Positions 18,163 to 26,221 of a stretch of 64,000 bases of DNA are shown in pieces; positions within the stretch are counted from its first letter, which is position 1, and every line of letters begins with the position of its first letter. The notes beneath the pieces are model-generated. The model was not told where the DNA came from. It saw nothing but the letters and a program-made list of their open reading frames with translations, and ran no database searches. Origin of the DNA: JAHQVI01 sp050330195 (GTDB lineage: Bacteria > Pseudomonadota > Alphaproteobacteria > Rhizobiales > Rhodomicrobiaceae). The translations under genes and the position numbers were made by a program. The DNA lies in assembly GCA_050330195.1 (NCBI GenBank), contig JBHJOB010000010.1:6803-70802 (forward strand). Reading direction: 5' to 3'.

Positions 18163-19596
18163 CTACCACCAATGCTCCACCTGAACGCCGAAGATGAAGC
18201 CGTCCGTGTCGTCCACGAATTCGGAGTTCGTGGCCACCTTGCCTTCAAGGTCGTCGGACCAGTTGGCATAGGTGCCGAAGATGCGGAAAACCGGGCGCTC
18301 GAAATAGCCGGGCTTTTCCTGGAACTGAAGGGCGAGAGTATTCTTCCAGACGAACCCGCTGGCATCGATGCGGTTATTGTCGATGTAGTCGAGGCCGGTC
18401 TCGTAGGCGATGTTGATATGGTCCGTCAGATAGAACATTGGACGGACGCCGGTGGAGAGCCACAGAATGTTGTCGCCTTGCAGCTCGACAGGATCGGGAG
18501 CGCCGAAATCCTCGTAACGGGCGACCGTCGCCCATTGCAGCGACCAGCGCGGAGCCAGTTCGACGAAATAGTCGTTATTGGCTTCGATTGACCAGGCTTT
18601 TGAGAGATCGTAGCCCTGCAACTCGGTGGGCGCGCGCGAATTGAAGTCGTTCTGCACCAGCGCGGCGCCCTGGCGGAACATGAAGCCGGTCTTGTTGCGG
18701 CCGCCGCCCCACAGGTTCGTCAACTCGTGATAGCCGCCGAGGCCGAAGCCATATTCGTCCTCGACGAAGCCGATACCGGCCGGTGCGTCATATTCCGGGC
18801 GATATCCGAGCTGACCGACAATCGTCAGCTTGCTGTCAGGGCCGAAAGAATAGCCGCGCAAACGGAAATCCAGCATGTAGCTGTTGATGTTGTCGCCTGT
18901 AAAGGGTTCGGCCGATTCGTCATAGGCGTAGAAGGCCGCAACGTCGATTGTCTTGTTGTCCCACAGCTTGATGCCCTCGATACCGCCGCCATAATCAGAC
19001 CCCTGCGCAACGTTCAGCCAGAAATGGTCGATCATGTGGATGTCCTGCCGGTCGTAGAAGCGGCGGCCGAACCAGATATGGGTGCCGTCGGCGATGAAGT
19101 TGCCGAGGCGTATGAAGGCTTCCTTGGTGTGGTCGTTGTCGAATTCGAGAAATAGCTCGTCGATCTCCCTGATGTTCAGGAATTCCTCCCAGCGGCCCTG
19201 AATCTGAATGAAGCGGGAGCCGGTCTCCACGGACTTGTCCGCGGGCACGCCATCAAGATAATAGCGGTAGTCCAATACGATCTCGCCGCCCTGGACTTCT
19301 TCATTGCCAAGACGATATTTGGCAAGCGCGCCGGGCGCCTGAAACGAGGGCATTGGCTCGCCGTCGGTCGTCCAGCCATAGCCGTACCGATAGTAACCGT
19401 GGAAATTCAGCGTATGATTTCCGTATCTGAGTTCGTTCCATTTGGGTTGCAGCAATCTCGGCTCGTCGTCGACATACATGCCGTCAGGCTGTTCGCCCAG
19501 ATCTGCGGCGTTCGCAACGTGCGAAAATGGCGCAATGGCTATCGCCGAGCCCAGCGCCAGAGCGTAGAGATAAGCATATCTATGCTTGTCTTGCAT
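18163..19596 (-). CDS. LamB-type carbohydrate porin (maltoporin family)
   Basis: 477 residues with a signal peptide (cleavage after VANA near residue 31). Beta-barrel porin features are clear: alternating aromatic strands, FHGYYRYGYGW and KYRLGNE near the start, IWFGRRFYDRQDIHMID in the constriction/loop region, and a C-terminal FVDDTDGFIFGVQVEHWW ending in an aromatic residue for outer-membrane assembly. These match landmarks of E. coli maltoporin closely. The open frame starts with a TTG at 19602; the ATG at 19596, with GGAGGA upstream, is preferred. It is the first gene of the sugar operon and supplies outer-membrane diffusion for the importer's substrate. Confidence 0.88.
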   Translation of the reverse strand: MQDKHRYAYLYALALGSAIAIAPFSHVANAADLGEQPDGMYVDDEPRLLQPKWNELRYGNHTLNFHGYYRYGYGWTTDGEPMPSFQAPGALAKYRLGNEEVQGGEIVLDYRYYLDGVPADKSVETGSRFIQIQGRWEEFLNIREIDELFLEFDNDHTKEAFIRLGNFIADGTHIWFGRRFYDRQDIHMIDHFWLNVAQGSDYGGGIEGIKLWDNKTIDVAAFYAYDESAEPFTGDNINSYMLDFRLRGYSFGPDSKLTIVGQLGYRPEYDAPAGIGFVEDEYGFGLGGYHELTNLWGGGRNKTGFMFRQGAALVQNDFNSRAPTELQGYDLSKAWSIEANNDYFVELAPRWSLQWATVARYEDFGAPDPVELQGDNILWLSTGVRPMFYLTDHINIAYETGLDYIDNNRIDASGFVWKNTLALQFQEKPGYFERPVFRIFGTYANWSDDLEGKVATNSEFVDDTDGFIFGVQVEHWW

Positions 19597-19646
19597 TTCC
19601 AAGTCCTCCCATGGACCCCAATTAAATTGGATACGTACGGATCCAG

Positions 19647-19660
19647 GCAGTTTAAACTGC
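19647..19660. promoter_or_regulatory. 14-bp perfect palindrome in the porin leader
   Basis: GCAGTTTAAACTGC is a perfect dyad 51 bp upstream of the porin ATG. A diverged inverted copy lies at 19676-19690 with 13 of 15 bases shared, centres 30 bp apart. It is unrelated to the LacI-type operators nearby, so it may bind another regulator or form an mRNA hairpin. Confidence 0.45.
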
Positions 19661-19718
19661 TCACTATTCTTGCTTGTAGTTTAAGCTGCCTCCCCCAGAG
19701 ACTGATTATGCCAGGCAG

Positions 19719-19740
19719 GAATTCGAGTTGAATCGAATTC
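19719..19740. promoter_or_regulatory. 8-bp inverted repeat in the porin control region
   Basis: GAATTCGA and TCGAATTC face each other across 6 bases. It overlaps the candidate -35 of the porin promoter, so it could be an operator. No regulator can be assigned. Confidence 0.3.
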
Positions 19741-19830
19741 ATCTGATTTTTTGTTTCGATGTATCCTCCGATTATTGCACTGAATTTTTGACATGGGCTT
19801 CGACGGAGCGGCCAAACATCCTGCGTATAC

Positions 19831-19850
19831 AATTGGAACCGCTTCCAATT
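19831..19850. promoter_or_regulatory. LacI-family operator 1
   Basis: Core GGAACCGCTTCC within AATT arms; a near-perfect 20-bp dyad centred on CG, broken only at one base pair. This is the form expected for LacI/GalR-family regulators. It is the copy nearest the porin gene. Confidence 0.8.
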
Positions 19851-19914
19851 CAGGGCTAAAAAAAAAGCCTCGAACAGCCCCTTTCAGCGAAACCTTATGC
19901 CGCATGTATATAAG

Positions 19915-19934
19915 CTTCGGAACCGCTTCCACCC
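19915..19934. promoter_or_regulatory. LacI-family operator 2
   Basis: The same 12-base core GGAACCGCTTCC (19919-19930) as the other two sites, with less conserved flanks. Its centre is 84 bp from operator 1, close to eight helical turns, which would favour looping on the same DNA face. Confidence 0.75.
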
Positions 19935-19980
19935 ACTCGCCGATGCCCATATTATGGCGCGTCAGAATGTGGGCTCCTCA

Positions 19981-20000
19981 TGTTGGAACCGCTTCCACTA
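19981..20000. promoter_or_regulatory. LacI-family operator 3
   Basis: Core GGAACCGCTTCC (19985-19996), flanked by TT on the left and A on the right. It is 66 bp from operator 2 and 126 bp before the regulator's start codon, well placed for autoregulation. Confidence 0.78.
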
Positions 20001-20121
20001 ATTACACTGCCCGAGACGGAAAACTGTGTCAAGTCCCGACGAACGACTATTGATGCGGATTCATTATTGTGGCTGTTCAAGCACAGTTATGTAAAACTCG
20101 CCCCTGCGAAGAGGACTGCAA

Positions 20122-21123
20122 GTGACGACCATAAATGATATTGCAAAAAAGGCATCTGTCGGCGTAGGCACGGTTTCCCGCGTTCTTTCAGGCAAGGGGA
20201 GCGTTGCGGAGAAGACCCGTCGCCGGGTGCTGCAGGTCATGTCGGATCTGAACTATCGACCCAATGGCGTCGCACGATCCCTGGCGACCCGCAGGACGAA
20301 CACCGTCGGCATCATGGTGCCCGATTTTCACGGACGCTATTTCGGCCGTATCATCACGGCGGCTCAAAGAAATCTGCAGACGGACGGCCGTCACATTCTG
20401 GTTGCCAGCAGCGTGGGCGGCGTTGCCGAGGAGCTTGCGGCGATCGATCATCTTCGCGCCTGGGAATGCGACGGTCTGATGCTCTACAGCCGGGCCATGA
20501 GCGACGAAGCAATCATTGCGCTGATCAAATCCTATCCCAATGTGGCCGTGATCAACAGGCGTGTGGATGAGGTCGCGGAGCATTGTTTCTGCGTCGACCA
20601 CAGATATGGCGGCGTGCTGGCTGCGAAGCGTCTTCTGGCTGGCGGGCATGAAGCCATCGCCTGCATTACCGGTCCGGGCCATGTTGCCGACGCCCGGGAG
20701 CGTCAGGCCGGTTTCGAATCGATGCTCGCGGAGGCGGGGAGTGATCCATCGCGGCTGATAAAGCTTGAGGGTGATTATAACTACAGGAGCGGCGCGCTGT
20801 GCATGGAGAAGCTTTGGGGAACGAAAAAGGGGAAATTTACCGCCGTCTTCTGCGGTAATGACGAAATGGCGATTGGTGCGATGTTCAAACTGATCGAGCT
20901 TGGCGTTCGTCTGCCCGAGGAGGTGTCAATCATCGGCTACGACAACGCCAACCTTTCAATGCATACCTTTCCCAAGCTCACGACAATCCTCAATCCCATG
21001 GATGAGATCGCCCAGAACGCCGCGAATTATATTCAGAACGTCTGCTACAACGACAGCAAGGAGGTGCAGAACTTTTTCATGCCCGAACTGGTCGAACGGG
21101 ATTCGGTGCATTCGATTGGTTAA
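20122..21123 (+). CDS. LacI family transcriptional regulator
   Basis: 333 residues. The N-terminal helix-turn-helix (residues 3-22, TINDIAKKASVGVGTVSRVL) and hinge region (YRPNGVARSLATRRTNTVG) are textbook. The rest is a periplasmic-binding-protein-like effector domain (for example VAVINRRVD, CGNDEMAIGAM, SIIGYDN). The start is a GTG with AGAGGA upstream. It is divergent from the sugar operon, and the three identical operator cores in between are its likely targets. It is expected to repress the operon until the imported sugar or a metabolite binds. Confidence 0.94.
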   Translation: MTTINDIAKKASVGVGTVSRVLSGKGSVAEKTRRRVLQVMSDLNYRPNGVARSLATRRTNTVGIMVPDFHGRYFGRIITAAQRNLQTDGRHILVASSVGGVAEELAAIDHLRAWECDGLMLYSRAMSDEAIIALIKSYPNVAVINRRVDEVAEHCFCVDHRYGGVLAAKRLLAGGHEAIACITGPGHVADARERQAGFESMLAEAGSDPSRLIKLEGDYNYRSGALCMEKLWGTKKGKFTAVFCGNDEMAIGAMFKLIELGVRLPEEVSIIGYDNANLSMHTFPKLTTILNPMDEIAQNAANYIQNVCYNDSKEVQNFFMPELVERDSVHSIG

Positions 21124-21213
21124 CCTGTGCAAAAAGCCTGCGCCATGCCTATGTTTCAGACTCCACCGTTTTGGAATGCCGGTTGCCGCACGCAGTCCAC
21201 AGCCGTCACGCCA

Positions 21214-21693
21214 TCAATCCGTGTACCCGTCCAGCTCCGAATTGATCACGTAGCGCAGAATATCGACGACCTCCTTGCTTGTCTTGCAAACGGCCAGCGC
21301 CGCGCCGTCGACCTCCTTGAGGGCATGGGCGTGCTCTTCCTGATGGATGACGATCAAAGGCTTGCCCAGAGCCGCCGCCATGCCGGCATCGAATGCCGCG
21401 TTCCACTGCCTGTATTTCTCGCCGAAGCGGACGACGACGATATCGGCTTTCTCGATCAGCGTCCGCGTCCGGATGGCGTTGACCTTGGCGCCCTTGTGGT
21501 CGCGCCAGAACTTGTTCGCTTCCGCGCCCAGAATTGCGACGCCGCAATCGTCGGACGCTTCATGATGGGTTACTGGCGCTTCGAGCCGGACGGGCAGACC
21601 GGCCGCCTTGACGCCGGCGGCGATTTCCTCGCGCCATTCCGTGTGTATTTCCCCGGAGAGATAAACCCGCCATTCCGCGTTGTATGACGCCAT
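21214..21693 (-). CDS. YtoQ family protein
   Basis: 159 residues. It matches the YtoQ group of nucleoside-deoxyribosyltransferase-like proteins: WRVYLSGEIHTEWRE at the N-terminus, EAPVTHHEASDDCG, LIEKADIVVVRFGEKYRQWNAAFDAG and ALGKPLIVIH. The fold is that of a nucleotide-sugar/NAD-like hydrolase or transferase. No enzymatic function is established that I know of. It stands alone, convergent to the LacI-family gene. Confidence 0.85.
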   Translation of the reverse strand: MASYNAEWRVYLSGEIHTEWREEIAAGVKAAGLPVRLEAPVTHHEASDDCGVAILGAEANKFWRDHKGAKVNAIRTRTLIEKADIVVVRFGEKYRQWNAAFDAGMAAALGKPLIVIHQEEHAHALKEVDGAALAVCKTSKEVVDILRYVINSELDGYTD

Positions 21694-21913
21694 TGCATTC
21701 CCCTTTCCATGCCGATTTCATATGCTTAAATAGACCGGGCGCCCATGAGGGTCCACCTTGGCGGGAAAGATAACGGGCAAAACCGGCCCCGGGGATCTGC
21801 CCGACCGCTCGAAACTCTATGGACGCTGCGCCAACGCTGTATAATGCAAGCTGTTCTCATCGCCGAATCGCATGCCGCAACATCCGGTGCGATACGGCCT
21901 TCCGGAGCCGAGC

Positions 21914-23680
21914 ATGGTATCTGACACGATTGGCAGCCAGGCGAGAGACCGGCTTTCCACATTCGGCGCCGCCGGACGCAGGGCGCTGCGCTCCGTGCTG
22001 ACCTCCTCGGTGTCGCGCGCGTTGATGGGGACGCCGTCCGCGCATCAGCTCCTGCTGATTCCGCAGGATCTGCGCACCGCCGATCCCAGTTTCGCCAGCG
22101 AACTCTATGATGGTTATTTCGGCCTCGCCGGAACCGTGGCGGTGACGGGCTCGGAATCGCCCTTCGGCGTACGTCCGCCAAGTCCGCTCTGGGAGAAAGA
22201 GCTTTACGCCTTCGGCTGGCTGCACAATCTGGAAGCCGCCGGGGACGAGATCGCGCGGGAGAAGGCCCGTTCCCTCTTCTCCGACTGGATCGCTCATTCC
22301 GGCGGCGCATCCGGGACCGCGTGGGACGTCGAGATCGTCGCGCGCCGGGTCATCTCGTTTCTGTCCCATGCCGGCTTTCTGCTGGAGGGCGCAACGCGGC
22401 ATTTCTACGATGCCTTCATGAAGGCGCTGAGCAGCGAGCTTCACTTTCTGACCGTCAGCTATACCGAACCCGGCAACGGCGCGGGACGCCTGCGTGCGTT
22501 GAGCGCGCTTCTGTTCGGCGGCCTCTGCATCGCCGAGCACCGCAATTACGTCAGCACCTATCTGCCGATCTTCACTATCGAGCTGGACAAGCAGATTCAG
22601 CCCGATGGCGGGCATATTTCGCGAAATCCCGCCATGCTGGTCGAGTTGCTGCTGGAATTCCTCCCGCTGAAGCAATGTTTCCTGGCCCGTTCGCGCGAGA
22701 CGCCCGAGGCGCTGAACAACGCCATCGACCGCATGATGGCGATGATCCGATTCCTGCGCCTCGGCGACGGCTCGCTCGCGCGCTTCAACGGCATGAGCGC
22801 CACCCGGTCCGATCTCGTCGCATCGGTGCTGGCCTATGCGGACAACGAGAACATGCCGCATCTCCATGCCCCTGACGCCGGCTATTGCCGCATGGTCCGG
22901 GGGAAGACCACCATCATCGCTGATGCCGGCCTGCCGCCGCCCGGTCTTGCCAGCGCCACCGCTCACGCCGGCTATCTCGCCTTTGAAATGACCTCGGGCA
23001 TCGAGCCGATCATCGTCAATTGCGGCGCGCCCCGTGACGAAACCTCCGATTGGGGGATCGCCTGCCGGTCGACGGCGGGGCACTCCACGCTCACCATCAA
23101 CGACGTCTCGTCATCGCGCCTCGTCAAGCGGAAGATCGGCTATCCGTCGCGGCAACTGCATCTGCTGTCGGGGCCGAAAACGGTTGGCGGCGATATCGAA
23201 GCCGATGGCAACGACCTGTTGTTTCGGGCAATGCATGATGGCTACAAGGATAATTTCGGCTTTCTGCATCAACGCCGGATCCGCCTGACGGGGGATGGAC
23301 GCTCCATCGAGGGCGTCGACCAGCTCATTCGCGCGCCCGATGCGCGCCATCAGCCGAAGGACGGCGCCAGCTTCGCCGTCCGCTTTCATCTCCATCCCCG
23401 CATTTCGCCGCTGCTGGACACGGAAGAGAACAGCGTCGGCCTGACGACGCCGGATGCGCAGCTGTGGAAATTGCGGGTGGCCGGCGCGAGGGTCGATATC
23501 GAGGAAAGCATCTTCCTCGCCGATCCGATCATCCAGAAGCGAAGCCTGCAAATCGTGCTGCGCGGCAAATGCGCTTCCGAGGTGCAGATCGTCTGGTCGA
23601 TTCGGAAGATCGAGACCAACGTCCGCGATCCCTCGCGCACCGGCTACCGCAGCCCGCGCGCCGTTGAGGACAATTCCTGA
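21914..23680 (+). CDS. Heparinase II/III family protein
   Basis: 588 residues from the preferred ATG at 21914, which has GGAG 6 bases upstream; the frame is open to ATG 21872, adding 14 unconvincing residues. The N-terminal half is an alpha-toroid-like region (FGWLHNLEAAG, WDVEIVARRVISFLSHAGFLLEG, EPGNGAGRLRALSALLFGGL, PDGGHISRNPAMLVELLLEFLPLK). The C-terminal half is the beta-sandwich heparinase domain (HAGYLAFEMTSGIEPIIVNCG, STLTINDVSSSRL, GFLHQRRIRL). Members are polysaccharide lyases or of unknown function. No signal peptide is seen, and the gene sits next to purH, as I recall from other Hyphomicrobiales. A periplasmic lyase role is therefore doubtful. Confidence 0.85.
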   Translation: MVSDTIGSQARDRLSTFGAAGRRALRSVLTSSVSRALMGTPSAHQLLLIPQDLRTADPSFASELYDGYFGLAGTVAVTGSESPFGVRPPSPLWEKELYAFGWLHNLEAAGDEIAREKARSLFSDWIAHSGGASGTAWDVEIVARRVISFLSHAGFLLEGATRHFYDAFMKALSSELHFLTVSYTEPGNGAGRLRALSALLFGGLCIAEHRNYVSTYLPIFTIELDKQIQPDGGHISRNPAMLVELLLEFLPLKQCFLARSRETPEALNNAIDRMMAMIRFLRLGDGSLARFNGMSATRSDLVASVLAYADNENMPHLHAPDAGYCRMVRGKTTIIADAGLPPPGLASATAHAGYLAFEMTSGIEPIIVNCGAPRDETSDWGIACRSTAGHSTLTINDVSSSRLVKRKIGYPSRQLHLLSGPKTVGGDIEADGNDLLFRAMHDGYKDNFGFLHQRRIRLTGDGRSIEGVDQLIRAPDARHQPKDGASFAVRFHLHPRISPLLDTEENSVGLTTPDAQLWKLRVAGARVDIEESIFLADPIIQKRSLQIVLRGKCASEVQIVWSIRKIETNVRDPSRTGYRSPRAVEDNS

Positions 23681-23792
23681 GCGGCCAGGGGCAGGCGCGA
23701 TATTTTGCGCGGTTCCGTGCGGGTATGAATAGCTGTAGTGGTTTCACCCATTCCGGCGCGAAGCAACTGCCCATAGAGCTAACAGGAATGCC

Positions 23793-25394
23793 ATGTCCGA
23801 CAATGCCCCCATCATTCGCCGTGCCCTGATTTCGGTCTCGGACAAAACGGGTATTACCGATTTTGTCGGCAAACTTGCGGAACAGGGCGTCGAACTGGTT
23901 TCGACCGGCGGCACGGCGAAAGCGCTGCGCGACGCCGGGCTCGCCGTGCGCGACGTGTCCGAGCTGACCGGCTTCCCCGAGATCATGGATGGCCGCGTAA
24001 AGACGCTGCATCCGGGCGTTCACGGCGGGTTGCTGGGCGTGCGTGACAATGCCGGGCACATGGCGGCCATGGAAACGCATGGTATTGGCGGCATCGACCT
24101 CGTCGCGATCAATCTCTATCCATTCGAGGAAACCATTGCGCGCGGGGCGGAATTCGCCGAAGCCATCGAGAATATCGACATTGGCGGCCCAGCAATGATC
24201 CGTGCGGCGGCCAAGAACCATGACTGGGTCGCGGTCGTGACCGATCCGGCGGATTACGATGCGGTGCTGGCCGAAATGCAGGCCTCGGGCGGCGCGACGA
24301 GCCGGGAGCTTCGCCGCAGGCTGGCCGGCAAGGCTTATGCGCGCACGGCGACGTACGATGCGGCCATCTCGAACTGGTTCGCCGGTCAGAACGGCGAGAC
24401 CGCGCCGCGCCACCGGACCTTGCCCGGTGAATTACGCCAGACATTGCGCTATGGCGAAAACCCGCATCAATCGGCGGCATTCTATGTGAGCGCGGCGAAC
24501 GGCCAGCTGCGTCCGGGAGTGGCGACGGCGCGTCAGCTTCAGGGCAAGGAACTGAGCTACAACAATCTGAACGACACCGACGCCGCTTACGAACTGGTCG
24601 CGGAATTCGCCGCCGACACCTCGGCCGCGGTCGCCATCATCAAGCACGCCAACCCCTGCGGCGTCGCCATCGGCGAGACGCTGGCAGATGCCTATCGGAA
24701 GGCGATGACCTGCGATCCGGTCAGTGCATTCGGCGGCATCGTCGCGCTGAACCGCACGCTTGACGCCGAAGCGGCCAGCGCGATTGCGGAGATTTTCACC
24801 GAAGTCATCATCGCCCCGGACGCAACGCCCGAGGCGCAGGAGATCCTGTCGCGGAAGAAGAATTTGCGGCTGCTGGTGGCGGGCGGCCTGCCCGACCCGC
24901 GCGCAGGCGGCGTGACACTACGCACGGTCGCAGGCGGCTTCCTCGTGCAGTCGCGCGACAACGCCTCGCCGGATCAGGCGGCGCTGAAAGTGGCGACGGA
25001 ACGCGCGCCGACCGCGCAGGAAATTGAGGATCTGACATTCGCGTTCCGGGTCTGCAAGCACGTCAAGTCGAACGCCATCGTGTTTGCGAAAGACGGCGCG
25101 ACGACCGGCATCGGCGCGGGACAGATGAGCCGGGTCGATTCAGCCCGGATCGCGTCATGGAAAGGTCAGGCCGCCGCGGAGGCCGCAGGGCTGCCGGAAA
25201 GCCTGACGAAAGGCTCCGTCGCCGCGTCTGATGCGTTCTTTCCTTTCGCCGACGGATTGCTCGCGCTCGCCGATGCCGGAGCCACTGCAATCATCCAGCC
25301 CGGCGGCTCAATGCGCGATGATGAGGTCATCGCCGCCGCCAATGAGCGTGGGCTCGCGATGGTGCTCACAGGCATCCGCCATTTCCGGCATTAA
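23793..25394 (+). CDS. purH: Bifunctional AICAR formyltransferase/IMP cyclohydrolase
   Basis: 533 residues, normal length. It carries out the last two steps of purine synthesis: formylation of AICAR and ring closure to IMP. The N-terminal MGS-like cyclohydrolase domain (to about 150) shows STGGTAKALRDAG and VKTLHPGVHGG. The C-terminal transformylase domain shows LRYGENPHQSAAFY and the catalytic KHANPCGVA. It follows the heparinase-family gene by 112 bp and is not overlapped by other genes. Confidence 0.97.
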   Translation: MSDNAPIIRRALISVSDKTGITDFVGKLAEQGVELVSTGGTAKALRDAGLAVRDVSELTGFPEIMDGRVKTLHPGVHGGLLGVRDNAGHMAAMETHGIGGIDLVAINLYPFEETIARGAEFAEAIENIDIGGPAMIRAAAKNHDWVAVVTDPADYDAVLAEMQASGGATSRELRRRLAGKAYARTATYDAAISNWFAGQNGETAPRHRTLPGELRQTLRYGENPHQSAAFYVSAANGQLRPGVATARQLQGKELSYNNLNDTDAAYELVAEFAADTSAAVAIIKHANPCGVAIGETLADAYRKAMTCDPVSAFGGIVALNRTLDAEAASAIAEIFTEVIIAPDATPEAQEILSRKKNLRLLVAGGLPDPRAGGVTLRTVAGGFLVQSRDNASPDQAALKVATERAPTAQEIEDLTFAFRVCKHVKSNAIVFAKDGATTGIGAGQMSRVDSARIASWKGQAAAEAAGLPESLTKGSVAASDAFFPFADGLLALADAGATAIIQPGGSMRDDEVIAAANERGLAMVLTGIRHFRH

Positions 25395-25501
25395 ATTTGG
25401 CCCTGCCGAATCGCTCGAATCCCGTTAACCTTTCGGTCGAGTTGTGGTCACGCCTGCCAATGGCGTCAACCGGCCACGCAGGTTCATAGCGGGAGAGCAC
25501 C

Positions 25502-26002
25502 ATGAATCCACGCGAGATGTTTGCAAATCTGAAGGCGATCTTTCCGACATTGCTGATTGCAATTGTCGTGCTGGCGGGCGCGGCAGCCGCCATCTGGTAT
25601 CTGCCCAACAGGACGGCGGCGGTCATCCTTGGCATCGTGGCGGCCATCGCGCTCGTCCGCTTCGTGTTGCAGGGTCTTCAGCGGATCACGCAGATCGCGA
25701 TTTTCTGGCTTTCGGTCGGCGTCGTCGCCGATGCCGCCTATGCAAAGCTGAACGATGTCGCGCCGGTGACGATTGCCAGTCTCGTCGTGAAATTCATGGA
25801 AGCGGCGGTGAAGCTGCTGGATATTCTCATTCGCAGCATCGGCATTGGCGGACCGAATATTCGCGCAGACATCGCCGCCGTGACGCCGGATTTCACCTGG
25901 GCGCTCATTCTGTCCGCGACCCTGCTGATGGCGATTTCGCTGATGGGCCGCCAGCGCGGCACTTACAGCGCGGCAAAACCGGATCTTCGCCGCGCCGCCT
26001 GA
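25502..26002 (+). CDS. Small integral membrane protein of unknown function
   Basis: 166 residues with four hydrophobic segments (about 17-35, 41-57, 65-82 and 130-147) and a basic C-terminus. GGAGAG precedes the ATG. It lies 107 bp after purH and may share its transcript. I recognise no domain. The segment between TM3 and TM4 has an amphipathic stretch rich in Val/Ile/Lys. Confidence 0.65.
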   Translation: MNPREMFANLKAIFPTLLIAIVVLAGAAAAIWYLPNRTAAVILGIVAAIALVRFVLQGLQRITQIAIFWLSVGVVADAAYAKLNDVAPVTIASLVVKFMEAAVKLLDILIRSIGIGGPNIRADIAAVTPDFTWALILSATLLMAISLMGRQRGTYSAAKPDLRRAA

Positions 26003-26030
26003 CGATAATCGGCATGTGAGGCAGGGCTTT

Positions 26031-26067
26031 AGATCAGGATCATTTCTTACGGAAACAATCCTGATCT
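26031..26067. terminator. 10-bp inverted repeat after the membrane-protein gene
   Basis: AGATCAGGAT and ATCCTGATCT are perfect arms around a 17-base loop, 28 bases after the stop codon. There is no T-run immediately downstream. It may be a transcript end or part of the palindromic repeat that follows. Confidence 0.4.
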
Positions 26068-26082
26068 GGATCTATTTGTTTG

Positions 26083-26131
26083 AAGCTCGATTTTTCCGAA
26101 AAATGGTGTCCATTTTATCGGATCTCGCTCT
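26083..26131 (-). repeat. Dispersed palindromic intergenic repeat, copy A
   Basis: Read on the minus strand it starts AGAGCGAGATCCGATAAA and folds back on itself through a TTTTTCGG arm. The first 29 bases match the sequence at 63823-63851 in 26 positions. This resembles short intergenic palindromic repeats common in Hyphomicrobiales genomes. Confidence 0.65.
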
Positions 26132-26221
26132 ATTGGACGCATCTGCTCCGGCGGATGCGTCAGCGCTCCAAACCTGAGGAATGCCGGGCGATAGGGGCTG
26201 ACGGCCGAACCGCAGCGCCAG

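Larger units (their letters stand above)
19603..20121. promoter_or_regulatory. Divergent control region of the LamB/CUT1 operon and the LacI-family gene
   Basis: 519 A+T-richer bases without a gene. They contain three LacI-type operators (19831-19850, 19915-19934, 19981-20000), a 14-bp palindrome with a diverged second copy (19647-19660, 19676-19690), and an 8-bp inverted repeat (19719-19740). A possible minus-strand promoter for the porin is TTCAAC (19727-19732) with CATAAT (19705-19710), 16 bp apart; this is weak evidence. The density of dyads suggests control by more than one regulator. Confidence 0.7.

Noticed and set aside
19831..20000. Regularly repeated 12-mer considered as a CRISPR or iteron array
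   Set aside because: Only three copies at unequal spacing, each a LacI-type dyad next to a LacI-family gene; operators explain them better.
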